Assembly: GCA_934644965.1 (NCBI GenBank)
Contig: CAKUDG010000032.1
Location: forward strand, 1 to 27,232
From: an uncultured Victivallales bacterium
GTDB taxonomy: Bacteria > Verrucomicrobiota > Lentisphaeria > Victivallales > UBA1829
Direction of reading: 5' to 3'
Length of the DNA stretch: 27,232 nt
Positions within the stretch are counted from its first letter, which is position 1; each line of letters opens with the position of its first letter. Below, piece after piece: positions 13,772 to 21,228 of this stretch. The notes under the pieces are model-generated. The model saw only the letters and a list, made by a program, of their open reading frames with translations. It had not been told where the DNA came from and made no database searches. Made by a program: the position numbers and the translations under genes.

Positions 13772-14481
13772 TCCAGGAAACCCGCGTTTTTCAAATCGTC
13801 CATGCCCAGGGAGGAGCTGTGCGGAAGAGAAGGGTCTGCCCGTCCGGAGGAATGATCGCGGGAAGTGCCCCCGTTCCCGGCGCTTCTTCCCAGCATCGCT
13901 TCCAGCTGAAAGCGCACATATTTTCCCAGCAGATCGGCCTCCAAATTCACGGTGGAGCCGCTTTTCAGAAAACGCAGATTCGTTTCATTCCAGGTGGTCG
14001 GAATGATCCGGACCGCGAAACTCTCTGTGGAAAGGGCCGAGAGAGTCAGGGAAACCCCGTTGACGCAGATGCTCCCCTTCGGCACAAGAAAAGGGGCAAT
14101 CGAAGGGGGCAGGACAATTTTCAGCTCCATATCAGCCCCCTTTCGTTCAAAGGAAATGACATGTGCACGGGCGTCCACGTGCCCGCTGACCAGATGTCCG
14201 CCGAGACGGTCTCCTAAGGAGAGAGCCCTCTCCAGATTCAGAATCGATCCCGGAGCCAGAATCCCGAGATTGGTTTTTTCAAAAGTCTCCTGCATCACAT
14301 GAAACCACAGAAGCGGCCCTTCCGCCTCCTCCAGCGTCAGACACGCCCCGTTGACGGCAATGCTCTCCCCCGGCTTCGGATTCTCCAGACCGCGTTCCGC
14401 ACGGACCAGCAGTTTTCCCGCCGCCCCGTGAAGAGCACGTTCACGCAATTCTCCAGTCTGCTGTATCAATCCTGTAAACAT
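13768..14481 (-). CDS. ribE: Riboflavin synthase, alpha chain
   Basis: The 237-residue enzyme dismutates two 6,7-dimethyl-8-ribityllumazine molecules to riboflavin and the pyrimidine that RibH reuses. It starts with the invariant MFTGLI and has two lumazine-binding repeats. The first holds AVNGACLTL; the second holds CVNGVSLTL, after LGGHLVSGHVD (about residues 92-102). A C-terminal tail of about 35 residues rich in Ser and Gly extends past the usual end. The gene overlaps the end of ribD by 16 bases, with AAGGAG about 12 bases upstream of its ATG. It overlaps the next gene as ATGA. RibH and RibBA are encoded 5-6 kb away on the same strand under separate control. The symbol ribE is used; some species call the same enzyme ribC. 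Confidence 0.95.
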   Translation of the reverse strand: MFTGLIQQTGELRERALHGAAGKLLVRAERGLENPKPGESIAVNGACLTLEEAEGPLLWFHVMQETFEKTNLGILAPGSILNLERALSLGDRLGGHLVSGHVDARAHVISFERKGADMELKIVLPPSIAPFLVPKGSICVNGVSLTLSALSTESFAVRIIPTTWNETNLRFLKSGSTVNLEADLLGKYVRFQLEAMLGRSAGNGGTSRDHSSGRADPSLPHSSSLGMDDLKNAGFLE

Positions 14482-15551
14482 GGACTTTCCAATCTCCTTC
14501 CGGGCAAATACCCTGTCAGCATCCAGTCGACTCCGAGTTTCCGCATGGCGGTGTGTTCCAGAGAAAACGCCTCCTCCAGCGACTCCGGATTCTCCCCGCC
14601 CACAGACGGCCTGCTCCCGCAGCCGCCCAGGATTCTGGGTGCAATATGAAATTCCACTTTATCCACGGCTCCCGCACGGAGAGCGGAAGCGGCGATTCCG
14701 CCGCCGCCTTCAATCAGAAGAGATGTCACGTTTTCCGATCCCAGGCGAGTCAGGAACTCCTCCCAGGCGGCCCTGCCTCCGGAAAGATCAATCGCTTCCC
14801 ATGCGCCGCCCCCGACACTCTCCCCGGGCAGTTCCAGACGTTCCGGATGCCGGGAAACAACAATGCGCCGCGGAGTCTTCAGAATCCTTCCCGCCTTCTC
14901 CGTCCGGACCGTGAACGAAGGCGAATCCGCACGGAAGGTTTCCGCCCCGCAGAGAACGGCATCAGCCCAGCGCCGGAGTTCCTGCACGCGGCGTCTGGCA
15001 CGGGAAGAGGTGATCCAGCGTGAAACGCCTCCGGCGGTTGCAATTTTCCCGTCCAACGTTTCCGCCAGCTTGAGAAGGACAAAGGGCTGTCTTTTCACAA
15101 TCCATTTGAAAAAAGCCTCGTTCCGCTGATCGCAGGCTTCCTTTTCCACGCCCCAGACCACATCAAGGCCTTTCTCCCGCAGCAGACGGACCGCCCTGCC
15201 CGCATGTTTCGGATTCGGATCCAGAGAACCGATCACCACACGGCTCACTCCGGAAGAAAGCACTGCTTCTGTGCAGGGGGGAGTCCGCCCCCAGCTGGAA
15301 CAGGGTTCCAGAGTCACGTACAGCGTGGCTCCGCGGGGGGATTCCTCTTTCCCGAGGGAACGGAATGCGTTCACTTCCGCATGCGCTTCGCCTGCCCGGA
15401 CATGCCAGCCGGACCCCAGCAGGCGGCCGGAGCGGACAATCACGGCTCCGACCATCGGATTCGGACTCGTGCTGCCAAGACCTTTTCTCGCAAGTTTCAG
15501 GGCGAGACGCATCCAGCGGATGTCTTCGGGGGAAACGGAAGAAGAAGTCAT
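14466..15551 (-). CDS. ribD: Bifunctional riboflavin deaminase/reductase RibD
   Basis: The 361-residue enzyme carries out steps two and three of riboflavin synthesis: pyrimidine deamination, then NADPH-dependent reduction of the ribosyl group. The N-terminal cytidine-deaminase-like domain shows NPMVGAVIV (31-39), the zinc-binding HAEVNA (57-62) and PCSSWGRTPPC (83-93) with both zinc cysteines. The reductase domain begins near 155 with LKLAETLDGKIA and contains RWITS and LIEGGGGIAAS. Length is typical. The start codon overlaps the stop of the C39-like peptidase gene as ATGA and has GGAG 8 bases upstream inside that gene. ribE overlaps its end. This organisation implies coupled translation of a secreted protease-like protein and two riboflavin enzymes. 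Confidence 0.95.
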   Translation of the reverse strand: MTSSSVSPEDIRWMRLALKLARKGLGSTSPNPMVGAVIVRSGRLLGSGWHVRAGEAHAEVNAFRSLGKEESPRGATLYVTLEPCSSWGRTPPCTEAVLSSGVSRVVIGSLDPNPKHAGRAVRLLREKGLDVVWGVEKEACDQRNEAFFKWIVKRQPFVLLKLAETLDGKIATAGGVSRWITSSRARRRVQELRRWADAVLCGAETFRADSPSFTVRTEKAGRILKTPRRIVVSRHPERLELPGESVGGGAWEAIDLSGGRAAWEEFLTRLGSENVTSLLIEGGGGIAASALRAGAVDKVEFHIAPRILGGCGSRPSVGGENPESLEEAFSLEHTAMRKLGVDWMLTGYLPGRRLESPCLQD

Positions 15552-16954
15552 TTTCTGGGCTCCAGAGTCAGGACCGCGTCGGTGATGACCCAGGCGTCGT
15601 CCATGGGCATGGTTTTCTTTTCATGGCCCGCGCCCCAGGAATCGCTGTAGACGACGGTCGAAGTCTTTTCATTGTATCCGGTCAGAAGCCTCATGTGCCC
15701 TCCGCGCGCCTGGGAGAGATTTTCTTCCGGGACAATCCCGAGCGTCACACACCAGATCACGGGAATTCCTTTGTTCACATATTCCCGGAGGGTGGTCTGG
15801 AATTTCCGGTAGTCGCTTTTCTCTCCAAGGCGCATGGCGCGCAGCACATCCAGATCCATCTGTTCGAGCGTTTCGTTCCAGTAGACCATGCGGTTCCGGA
15901 CCACCATGGAAATCTTGTCCTTCTTCATTTTCCGCGCCTTGCTGTTGTAGCGCCCGACGGTTCTTTCCACATCCTTCACAGATTCATTCCACACATAGCG
16001 TTCCCGGGCGCGGACCCCGAATTTCACCCCGATTCTTTTCAGCGCCGCCACCATGAAATCGCGCCGGGTACCGTCTTCTGTGGATCCCGCCAGCTGCGCA
16101 AGAACATGCTGATTGACGTTTTCGTTCCCGAAGTAACGCATCATCCGCTCCCCGACGGCCACTGCGCAATAACCCTTCTCCCCCTGGTCCACCATCGGAA
16201 TGTTGTCGATGAAAACAGTTCCGTCCTCTTCTTTCACGATGTTGTCTGTGAGCGCCTTGCCTTTCTTCACATCGCGTCTGTCCGTGGATACCAGCGATTC
16301 TCTCCGGGGATCCCGGTTCGGATCAAAACGCTCTATCACCAGCTGGATGTATTCCGACTGGAAGGAACGGCCGCGCCCGGTGCTGCTCCAGCGCATGATG
16401 TACGCAATCCGCCCGTCCCGGATCCAGACTTTCTGACGGTTCACGACTTTGGCCGTCAGTTTCGCCTTCTGCTCACGGCCGCCGTCTCCGGCAAAATCGG
16501 TGATCCTGGCGTCCAGATCGTCCACCATTTTCTGGAACTGCTCTTCGGAGACTTCACCCATGTCTCCCCGGTTGTAGATGGAAATGAAAATGCTTTCCAG
16601 TGCGCCGTCCTCGCGAAAGAGAAATTTCACTTCCGCAGGGTCAAACTCGTAATATTTCAAGGTGATGTAGTCGCGATAAACCGGATATCGGGCTTCCGTC
16701 CTCTTGTCCGAAGTCCAGCGGAAGAGTGCGCGGAGGGGATCTTTCGGAAGAAGGAATTCTTCTGCCTTGAGTTTGTCGAAAACCTCCTCCTTCTCCCCGA
16801 TCAGGTCCTGAAGAGCGGGAGGCGCCGCCGCATGTACGGCAAGAGAGGAAAAAAACAGCGGAAAAAGAAACGGCAGTAAAAAAAGAAATACGGATTTCCT
16901 CATTCCGCCCTTTTCAACAGAAATGCCGCCCCTGAAAATATCTCTTCCCGTCAT
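15548..16954 (-). CDS. Secreted C39-like papain-fold peptidase
   Basis: A 468-residue protein results from the start at 16952-16954, which has AAGGAG 8 bases upstream. An ATG seven codons earlier lacks a site; one 17 codons later leads straight into the signal peptide and is a weaker alternative. A hydrophobic segment (about 20-41) ending near HAAA indicates export. Residues about 50-245 form an unrecognised N-terminal region. The C-terminal part is peptidase C39-like: IPMVDQGEKGYCAVAV with probable catalytic Cys263, GGHMRLLTGY with His420, and YSDSWG with Asp438. It could cleave peptides in the envelope, but no substrate is evident and there is no ABC exporter, so it is not a bacteriocin processor by context. 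Its stop overlaps the ribD start, which is an odd partner. Family-level confidence is good. Confidence 0.82.
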   Translation of the reverse strand: MTGRDIFRGGISVEKGGMRKSVFLFLLPFLFPLFFSSLAVHAAAPPALQDLIGEKEEVFDKLKAEEFLLPKDPLRALFRWTSDKRTEARYPVYRDYITLKYYEFDPAEVKFLFREDGALESIFISIYNRGDMGEVSEEQFQKMVDDLDARITDFAGDGGREQKAKLTAKVVNRQKVWIRDGRIAYIMRWSSTGRGRSFQSEYIQLVIERFDPNRDPRRESLVSTDRRDVKKGKALTDNIVKEEDGTVFIDNIPMVDQGEKGYCAVAVGERMMRYFGNENVNQHVLAQLAGSTEDGTRRDFMVAALKRIGVKFGVRARERYVWNESVKDVERTVGRYNSKARKMKKDKISMVVRNRMVYWNETLEQMDLDVLRAMRLGEKSDYRKFQTTLREYVNKGIPVIWCVTLGIVPEENLSQARGGHMRLLTGYNEKTSTVVYSDSWGAGHEKKTMPMDDAWVITDAVLTLEPRK

Positions 16955-17258
16955 CTTGTACACTCCTTTTTCCATCGTATGTGTTGTTTCTTTCCCTGTC
17001 TCCTGTCAACCACTGCCTTTCCGCCGTGCGGAAGCCCGATCCTGTGGAGGTTTTCCCCCGGACTTTTCAGGCGGAGCTTCTTCCCTTCCGCTTCCGCAGA
17101 CATCCCTCTCCGAAGGAAGAAGCCCCTTCCCGCCGGAAGAGAAAAACGCCGACAGAAAAAGAAGAGGAAGAGAAAAAGCCGGAGGAAAGAAAAGCCGCAG
17201 GGAGATCCCCCCCCCCTTTTTTTCTCTTTCTCTTCCATTCTTTTCAGTTCAGTTTCCG
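16955..17258. other. Gene-free spacer between ftsY and the C39-ribD unit
   Basis: No gene is supported. Seen here are a minus-strand TTGACA (17004-17009) that may be the -35 of the C39-ribD-ribE promoter, and a perfect 6-bp hairpin TTCCGC/GCGGAA near 17019-17033. A long purine-rich stretch (17110-17205) follows, then a run of ten C and seven T (17207-17223). No clean terminator for ftsY was found. Confidence 0.5.
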
Positions 17259-18179
17259 TCAGTTCCCGGCAAAAACCGCCCTGGCATAATCCTCTGGGGA
17301 AAACGGCTGAAGATCCTCCGCCCCCTCGCCCAGCCCAACAAACAGGACCGGCAGTTTGAATTCATCCTGCACCGCGGCCGCGGCGCCGCCCTTTCCGGTA
17401 CCGTCGAGCTTGGTCAGGACAAGACCTGTCACATTCGCGGCGGCGGCAAATTCACGGGCCTGGGAAATGGCGTTCAGGCCGAGACTGGCGTCGATGGTGA
17501 GAAATGTTTCATGGGGCGCCCCGGGAAGCAGTTTTTCAATCGTCCGGCGCATTTTGGACAATTCGTCCATCAGGTTTTTCTTGGTCTGCTGACGCCCGGC
17601 GGTGTCGATGATGAGATAATCCACCTCTCTCGCCTGCGCTGCCTTCATGGCATCGAAGGCCACCGCGGAGGGATCGGCTCCCGGCTTGGAAGAAATCATG
17701 CCCGCCCCGGTTCGCTCGGCCCAAAGTCTCAGCTGTTCGACCGCCGCTGCGCGGAAGGTGTCGCACGCGGCAAGCAAAACCTTCTTTCCCTGCTTCTGCC
17801 AGAGATGGGCAAGTTTCCCCGCACTGGTGGTCTTCCCGCTGCCGTTGACTCCGACAAAGAGAATGACCGTCGGGCCGGAAGGCGCAGTATGCAGTTCGCG
17901 TTTCCCCTCGTTCAGGATCCCGGCAAGGTCTTCGGCTGCGACGCGGACAATATCCTGCGCACCGTCAAGCAGTCCCCGTTCATAGCGGTCGCGGATATCC
18001 GAGACAATCCGGCGGCTGGCCGCCACGCCGAGATCCGATTCTATGAGAGTCCTTTCCAGGCCGCTGAAGTCTTCTGGAGTCCAGCGTTTCACTTCTCCGA
18101 AGACGCCTCCGATGGTTCGGGAAATTGCTGTCGCGGTCTTCTGCAGGCCTTTCTGGAATCTGGCAAAAAGCGTTGTCAT
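17259..18179 (-). CDS. ftsY: Signal recognition particle receptor FtsY
   Basis: The 306-residue GTPase docks SRP-bound ribosomes at the inner membrane. The N domain (about 1-95) has the helical bundle with the conserved LIESDLGV-type segment. The NG core follows with P-loop GVNGSGKTT (110-118), DTFRAAAVEQLRLWAERTG, G3 DTAGR, G4 TKLDGTGKGG and the closing VGLGEGAEDLQPFSPEDYA. This is the short form, lacking the acidic A domain of E. coli. The ATG overlaps the nusB stop as ATGA, with GGAGGAGG upstream, so translation is coupled. Placement after ribH-nusB puts an essential secretion gene in reach of the riboflavin transcription unit. Confidence 0.96.
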   Translation of the reverse strand: MTTLFARFQKGLQKTATAISRTIGGVFGEVKRWTPEDFSGLERTLIESDLGVAASRRIVSDIRDRYERGLLDGAQDIVRVAAEDLAGILNEGKRELHTAPSGPTVILFVGVNGSGKTTSAGKLAHLWQKQGKKVLLAACDTFRAAAVEQLRLWAERTGAGMISSKPGADPSAVAFDAMKAAQAREVDYLIIDTAGRQQTKKNLMDELSKMRRTIEKLLPGAPHETFLTIDASLGLNAISQAREFAAAANVTGLVLTKLDGTGKGGAAAAVQDEFKLPVLFVGLGEGAEDLQPFSPEDYARAVFAGN

Positions 18180-18805
18180 GGGGTGTTGTCCTCCTCCGTT
18201 TTTTTTCCTCCGTCTTTTCCGGAAGAAGGAGCCGCGGGGGATGAAAATGAAGATGGGTATGCGGATCCGGCACCCGGGTGCTGTTCCGGAAGAGTGTCCT
18301 TGATTCCATTCAGGATGCCGTTGATGAAGATTCCGGATTTTTCGGAACTGAAATCCTTGGCGATTTCAATTGCCTCGTCAATGCTGACGAGGGGGGGGAT
18401 GTCGGGACAATGCTTCAATTCATAGATCGCCACGCGCATGATGTTGCGGTCCACCGCGGACATCCGCCCGAGATCCCATTTGCGGGAGAATTTCTCCAGC
18501 AGTTCATCGATTTCCCCTTCTCTCTCCTGGACTCCGCCGATGAGTTTTTCCGCATAGGCTCTGGCCTTGCGGAAGATCCGGTTGGAAGGGAACTCCCCGG
18601 ATTCCTCGGCCTGTTCCCAGAAATTCTCCATGGTCGGACCGGAACGGTCCTCTCCCATGAGATCGCACTGAAAGAGATACTGCATCGCCAGTTCACGGCC
18701 CATGCGCTTGAAATGAAACACGGGGGGGTGATTCCGGTCCGTGCTGCTGCGGTGATGTGCCGAAAGATTTTTTTTCGGACTTCCGGTACCGTCAAAAACG
18801 CTCAT
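18176..18805 (-). CDS. nusB: Transcription antitermination factor NusB
   Basis: The 209-residue RNA-binding protein works with NusE (S10) in rRNA antitermination. The all-helical NusB core spans about 34-165: RMGRELAMQYLFQCDLMG, then KWDLGRMSAVDRNIMRVAIYELKHCPDIPPLVSIDEAIEIAKDFSSEKSGIFINGILNGI (split by family-typical loops). It is longer than usual, because about 33 residues precede the core and about 35 low-complexity Ser/Pro/Gly/Lys residues follow. The start lies 22 bases after ribH. An internal ATG at the usual family start lacks a ribosome-binding site, so the longer form is preferred. The ribH-nusB order is common in bacteria. Confidence 0.93.
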   Translation of the reverse strand: MSVFDGTGSPKKNLSAHHRSSTDRNHPPVFHFKRMGRELAMQYLFQCDLMGEDRSGPTMENFWEQAEESGEFPSNRIFRKARAYAEKLIGGVQEREGEIDELLEKFSRKWDLGRMSAVDRNIMRVAIYELKHCPDIPPLVSIDEAIEIAKDFSSEKSGIFINGILNGIKDTLPEQHPGAGSAYPSSFSSPAAPSSGKDGGKKTEEDNTP

Positions 18806-18827
18806 ATTCCGCCGCCTCTCTCCGTAT

Positions 18828-19304
18828 TCAGATCAGGCGGTTGAGATTCGCCATTTCGATGGCCGCCAGTGCGGCATCCGCCCCGCGGTTGCCCGCCTTG
18901 GTGCCGCTGCGTTCGATGGCCTGTTCAAGATTTTCGGTCGTCACAAGTCCGTAGATGACTGGAACGCCGCTGTCGATGCCGATCTGGGCCAGAGACTTCG
19001 ATACCTGGCTGTTGATCTGAGAAGCATGGCTCGTCGCTCCCTGAATGACCACACCCATTGCCACAACCGCGTCATACTTCCCGCTTTTCGCCAGTTTCGC
19101 CGCCGCAAACGGCAGTTCAAAGGATCCGGGCACCCACACCACATCCACTGCTTCCGCGCTGCCTCCGTGCCGGAGGAACGTGTCCATCGCGCCTCCAAGG
19201 AGTTTGCTGACAAAAAATTCATTGAAGCGGGAACAGATGACCGCAAACTTCAATCCGTCCGCGGACAATTTTCCTTCCAATACATTCCTGGGTGTTTTAT
19301 CCAT
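18828..19304 (-). CDS. ribH: 6,7-dimethyl-8-ribityllumazine synthase RibH
   Basis: The 158-residue enzyme condenses the RibD product with the butanone phosphate made by RibBA to give lumazine, the substrate of RibE; the family assembles as pentamers or icosahedra. Signatures are FAVICSRFNEF, the VPGSFELPFAA turn, GVVIQGATSHAS with the catalytic His, VPVIYGLVTTEN and RSGTKAGNRGADAA. The frame is open to 19409, but the ATG at 19302-19304 has GGAGG 10 bases upstream and gives the normal family length; the longer forms lack a site. It follows ribBA after 114 bases. That gap contains a TTCCGG/CCGGAA inverted repeat (19352-19376). Confidence 0.95.
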   Translation of the reverse strand: MDKTPRNVLEGKLSADGLKFAVICSRFNEFFVSKLLGGAMDTFLRHGGSAEAVDVVWVPGSFELPFAAAKLAKSGKYDAVVAMGVVIQGATSHASQINSQVSKSLAQIGIDSGVPVIYGLVTTENLEQAIERSGTKAGNRGADAALAAIEMANLNRLI

Positions 19305-19418
19305 TTCGGTTTTTCCTCCGTATATCCTTTCAACTTTGTCATTCATGATCGTTCCGGTGGTAATATCGTGCCGGAAGCGTGTTTTTTCCAGAGCGCGGCC
19401 TGATTTCATGCAGATTAT

Positions 19419-20615
19419 TTATGCGTCAAGCAGATGGCCCATCTTGCATTTTTTCGTGTTCAGATATTTTTCATCATATTGCTGGGGGGGGATGATGATC
19501 GGAACACGTTCGACAAGTTTCAGTCCGTAACCGTCGATCCCGATCAGTTTTCTGGGATTGTTTGTCATCAGGCGGACGCTTCTCACTCCGAGATCCAGCA
19601 GAATCTGTGCTCCGATCCCGTATTCGCGCAGATCTGCGGGGAAACCGAGGCGGAGATTGGCCTCCACCGTATCATATCCCTCGTCCTGAAGCTGATAGGC
19701 GCGGATCTTGTTCTCCAGACCGATGCCGCGCCCTTCCTGACGCATGTAGACGAGAACACCGCGGCCTTCCCGGGCGATCATGTCCATGGCGGTGTTCAGC
19801 TGTTCGCCGCAGTCGCAGCGGGCGGAGCCGAAGACGTCGCCGGTCAGGCACTCGCTGTGCACGCGCGTCAGGACGGACTCCCCTTCCTTCACATCGCCCA
19901 TCGTGAGTGCCAGATGCGTTCGCCCGTCGATCAGCGAACGGTACAGATGCAAACGGAAGATCCCGTGCCGGGTCGGAAGCCCCACCTCGGACTCCTTCAC
20001 AATCAGTTTCTCATTCTTTCGCCGATATGCGATGATATCCGCGATGGAGCAGAGTTTCAATCCAAAACGCGTTTTGAATTCCATCAGATCGGGGAGCCGC
20101 GCCATGGTGCCGTCGTCTTTCGTGATCTCGCAGATGACGCCCGCGGGTGCCAGACCGGCAAGACGGGCAAGATCCACCGCAGCCTCCGTGTGCCCGGTCC
20201 GCTGGAGAACTCCACCCGGACGCGCCGCAATCGGAAACACATGCCCGGGAATCCCGAAATTTTCCCGTTTCGCCGAAGGATCGAGAAGGGTCTTCACCGT
20301 ATTGGCTCGGTCGGCGGCAGAGATCCCCGTCGTTCCCGTCAGCGCATCGACACTTTCCGTGAAGGCGGTTTTGAAATGATCGGTCGAGGGGGCTCGATAA
20401 ATGCCCAGCTCTTTCGCCCGGACTTCCGTAATGGGGGCGCAGACCAGTCCGCGGGCATGAGTGATCATGAAGTTGATGATGTCTGGAGTGATTTTCTCCG
20501 CGGCGCAGAGAAGATCGCCTTCATTTTCCCGGTTTTCGTCGTCCGTGACAATGACGAGTCTCCCCGCCCGGACGTCTTCGAGCACACTTTCCACTGAATC
20601 GAAACGGATGTCCAA
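19419..20615 (-). CDS. ribBA: Bifunctional DHBP synthase / GTP cyclohydrolase II RibBA (TTG start)
   Basis: The 398-residue protein supplies both precursors of riboflavin. The N-terminal half makes 3,4-dihydroxy-2-butanone 4-phosphate from ribulose 5-phosphate: acidic DDENRENEGD at 25-34 and RTGHTE at 139-144. The C-terminal half opens GTP. It has zinc ligands Cys256, Cys267 and Cys269 in HSECLTGDVFGSARCDC, and RQEGRGIGL at 292-300. The reading frame stays open to 20894, but that part is the leader and riboswitch. The start chosen is TTG at 20613-20615 with GGAGG six bases upstream, giving MDIRFDSVESVL, the normal N-terminus of the family. It is controlled by the FMN riboswitch at 20768-20947. 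ribH, nusB and ftsY follow on the same strand. Confidence 0.95.
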   Translation of the reverse strand: MDIRFDSVESVLEDVRAGRLVIVTDDENRENEGDLLCAAEKITPDIINFMITHARGLVCAPITEVRAKELGIYRAPSTDHFKTAFTESVDALTGTTGISAADRANTVKTLLDPSAKRENFGIPGHVFPIAARPGGVLQRTGHTEAAVDLARLAGLAPAGVICEITKDDGTMARLPDLMEFKTRFGLKLCSIADIIAYRRKNEKLIVKESEVGLPTRHGIFRLHLYRSLIDGRTHLALTMGDVKEGESVLTRVHSECLTGDVFGSARCDCGEQLNTAMDMIAREGRGVLVYMRQEGRGIGLENKIRAYQLQDEGYDTVEANLRLGFPADLREYGIGAQILLDLGVRSVRLMTNNPRKLIGIDGYGLKLVERVPIIIPPQQYDEKYLNTKKCKMGHLLDA

Positions 20616-20767
20616 CACACACCTCCGCCAGTTTCCGCTCCGGGACGGGGAAAGTCTGGCCATTCCGCACCCGGCGCTGTTTTTCCGTTGCATAAACCAG
20701 GGCGGATGCCGCGGCGGAAACGGTGCCCGGCTTCTTTTCCGCCGGAGGGACACGTCCGTCCGCAAGG
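20616..20767 (-). promoter_or_regulatory. Expression platform between FMN aptamer and ribBA
   Basis: No hairpin-plus-U-tract terminator is seen. Instead CGGCGGAAA and TTTCCGCCG can form a 9-bp stem soon after the aptamer. The word CCTCCG (plus coordinates 20743-20748) is complementary to the ribBA ribosome-binding site CGGAGG (20622-20627). This suggests translational rather than transcriptional control. The pairings are read by eye and not energy-tested. Confidence 0.4.
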
Positions 20768-20947
20768 AATCTTCTCTCATCCAGACTGACGGAAGGGAAA
20801 AGCCCCCTTTCCCGGGAATTCTTCCTTCCGGTTCACTGTCGGTCACGGAATCGCACCGTGTCTGCCGCCGGAGCGGCTCGCGGACTTTCATCACCGCCGG
20901 TCGGGAATCGACGGCATGCGAAGCCGTCTCACCGCGCCCTGAAGATT
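20768..20947 (-). ncRNA. FMN riboswitch (RFN element)
   Basis: On the minus strand the aptamer begins AATCTTCAGGGCGCGGTGAGA and ends GTCTGGATGAGAGAAGATT. The terminal P1 helix AATCTTC/GAAGATT (20941-20947 with 20768-20774) is perfect. Conserved core words are present in order: GATTCCCGACCGGCGGT, AAAGTCCGCGAGCC, GGTGCGATTCCGTGACCGACAGT and the final GTCTGGATGAGAGAAGA. It binds FMN and lowers expression of riboflavin genes. It sits 152 bases upstream of the ribBA start codon. Confidence 0.95.
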
Positions 20948-20973
20948 GTTTGCATGATAGCTGTCTGGTTTTT

Positions 20974-21001
20974 AATGTACTCCCGAAACGTTTTTTTTCA
21001 A
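20974..21001 (-). promoter_or_regulatory. Candidate promoter of the riboswitch-ribBA unit
   Basis: Minus-strand TTGAAA (20996-21001) and TACATT (20974-20979) are 16 bases apart and about 27 bases upstream of the aptamer. A second possible -10, TATCAT (20955-20960), lies closer to the aptamer but has a weaker -35. Confidence 0.38.
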
Positions 21002-21131
21002 GTTCCGGGGAGCATTTTGCCGTTTCCCTGAAATGCGTCTTCTTTTCTTCCGGATCCCTGTTGTTTTTCCCTCGGGGGAGCGTCCGCGCATGAAAGCTTC
21101 CGCAACGGGTGAAGCGGCGGGGCGGAAAAAC

Positions 21132-21159
21132 TGGAAAAATAAACGGAGCGGGATATATT
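21132..21159 (+). promoter_or_regulatory. Candidate icd promoter
   Basis: TGGAAA (21132-21137) and TATATT (21154-21159) with a 16-base spacer lie 70 bases upstream of icd. The call rests on consensus similarity only. Confidence 0.35.
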
Positions 21160-21228
21160 ACTCAGATGACACAAATATCTGATCCACTCCATGACAAATA
21201 ACGGAAAGCAGGAAGGAGACACGGTTCC

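Noticed and set aside
16955..16975. Earlier ATG for the C39-like peptidase
   Set aside because: It has no ribosome-binding site and would place the AAGGAG motif of the chosen start inside the gene.
15365..18425. Two plus-strand open frames of about 500 residues opposite the C39, ftsY and nusB genes
   Set aside because: All recognised motifs are on the minus strand; these frames cross several gene boundaries and have no coherent domain.
19305..19409. 35-residue N-terminal extension of RibH
   Set aside because: The internal ATG at 19304 has a strong ribosome-binding site and gives the usual family length; the upstream ATG codons do not.
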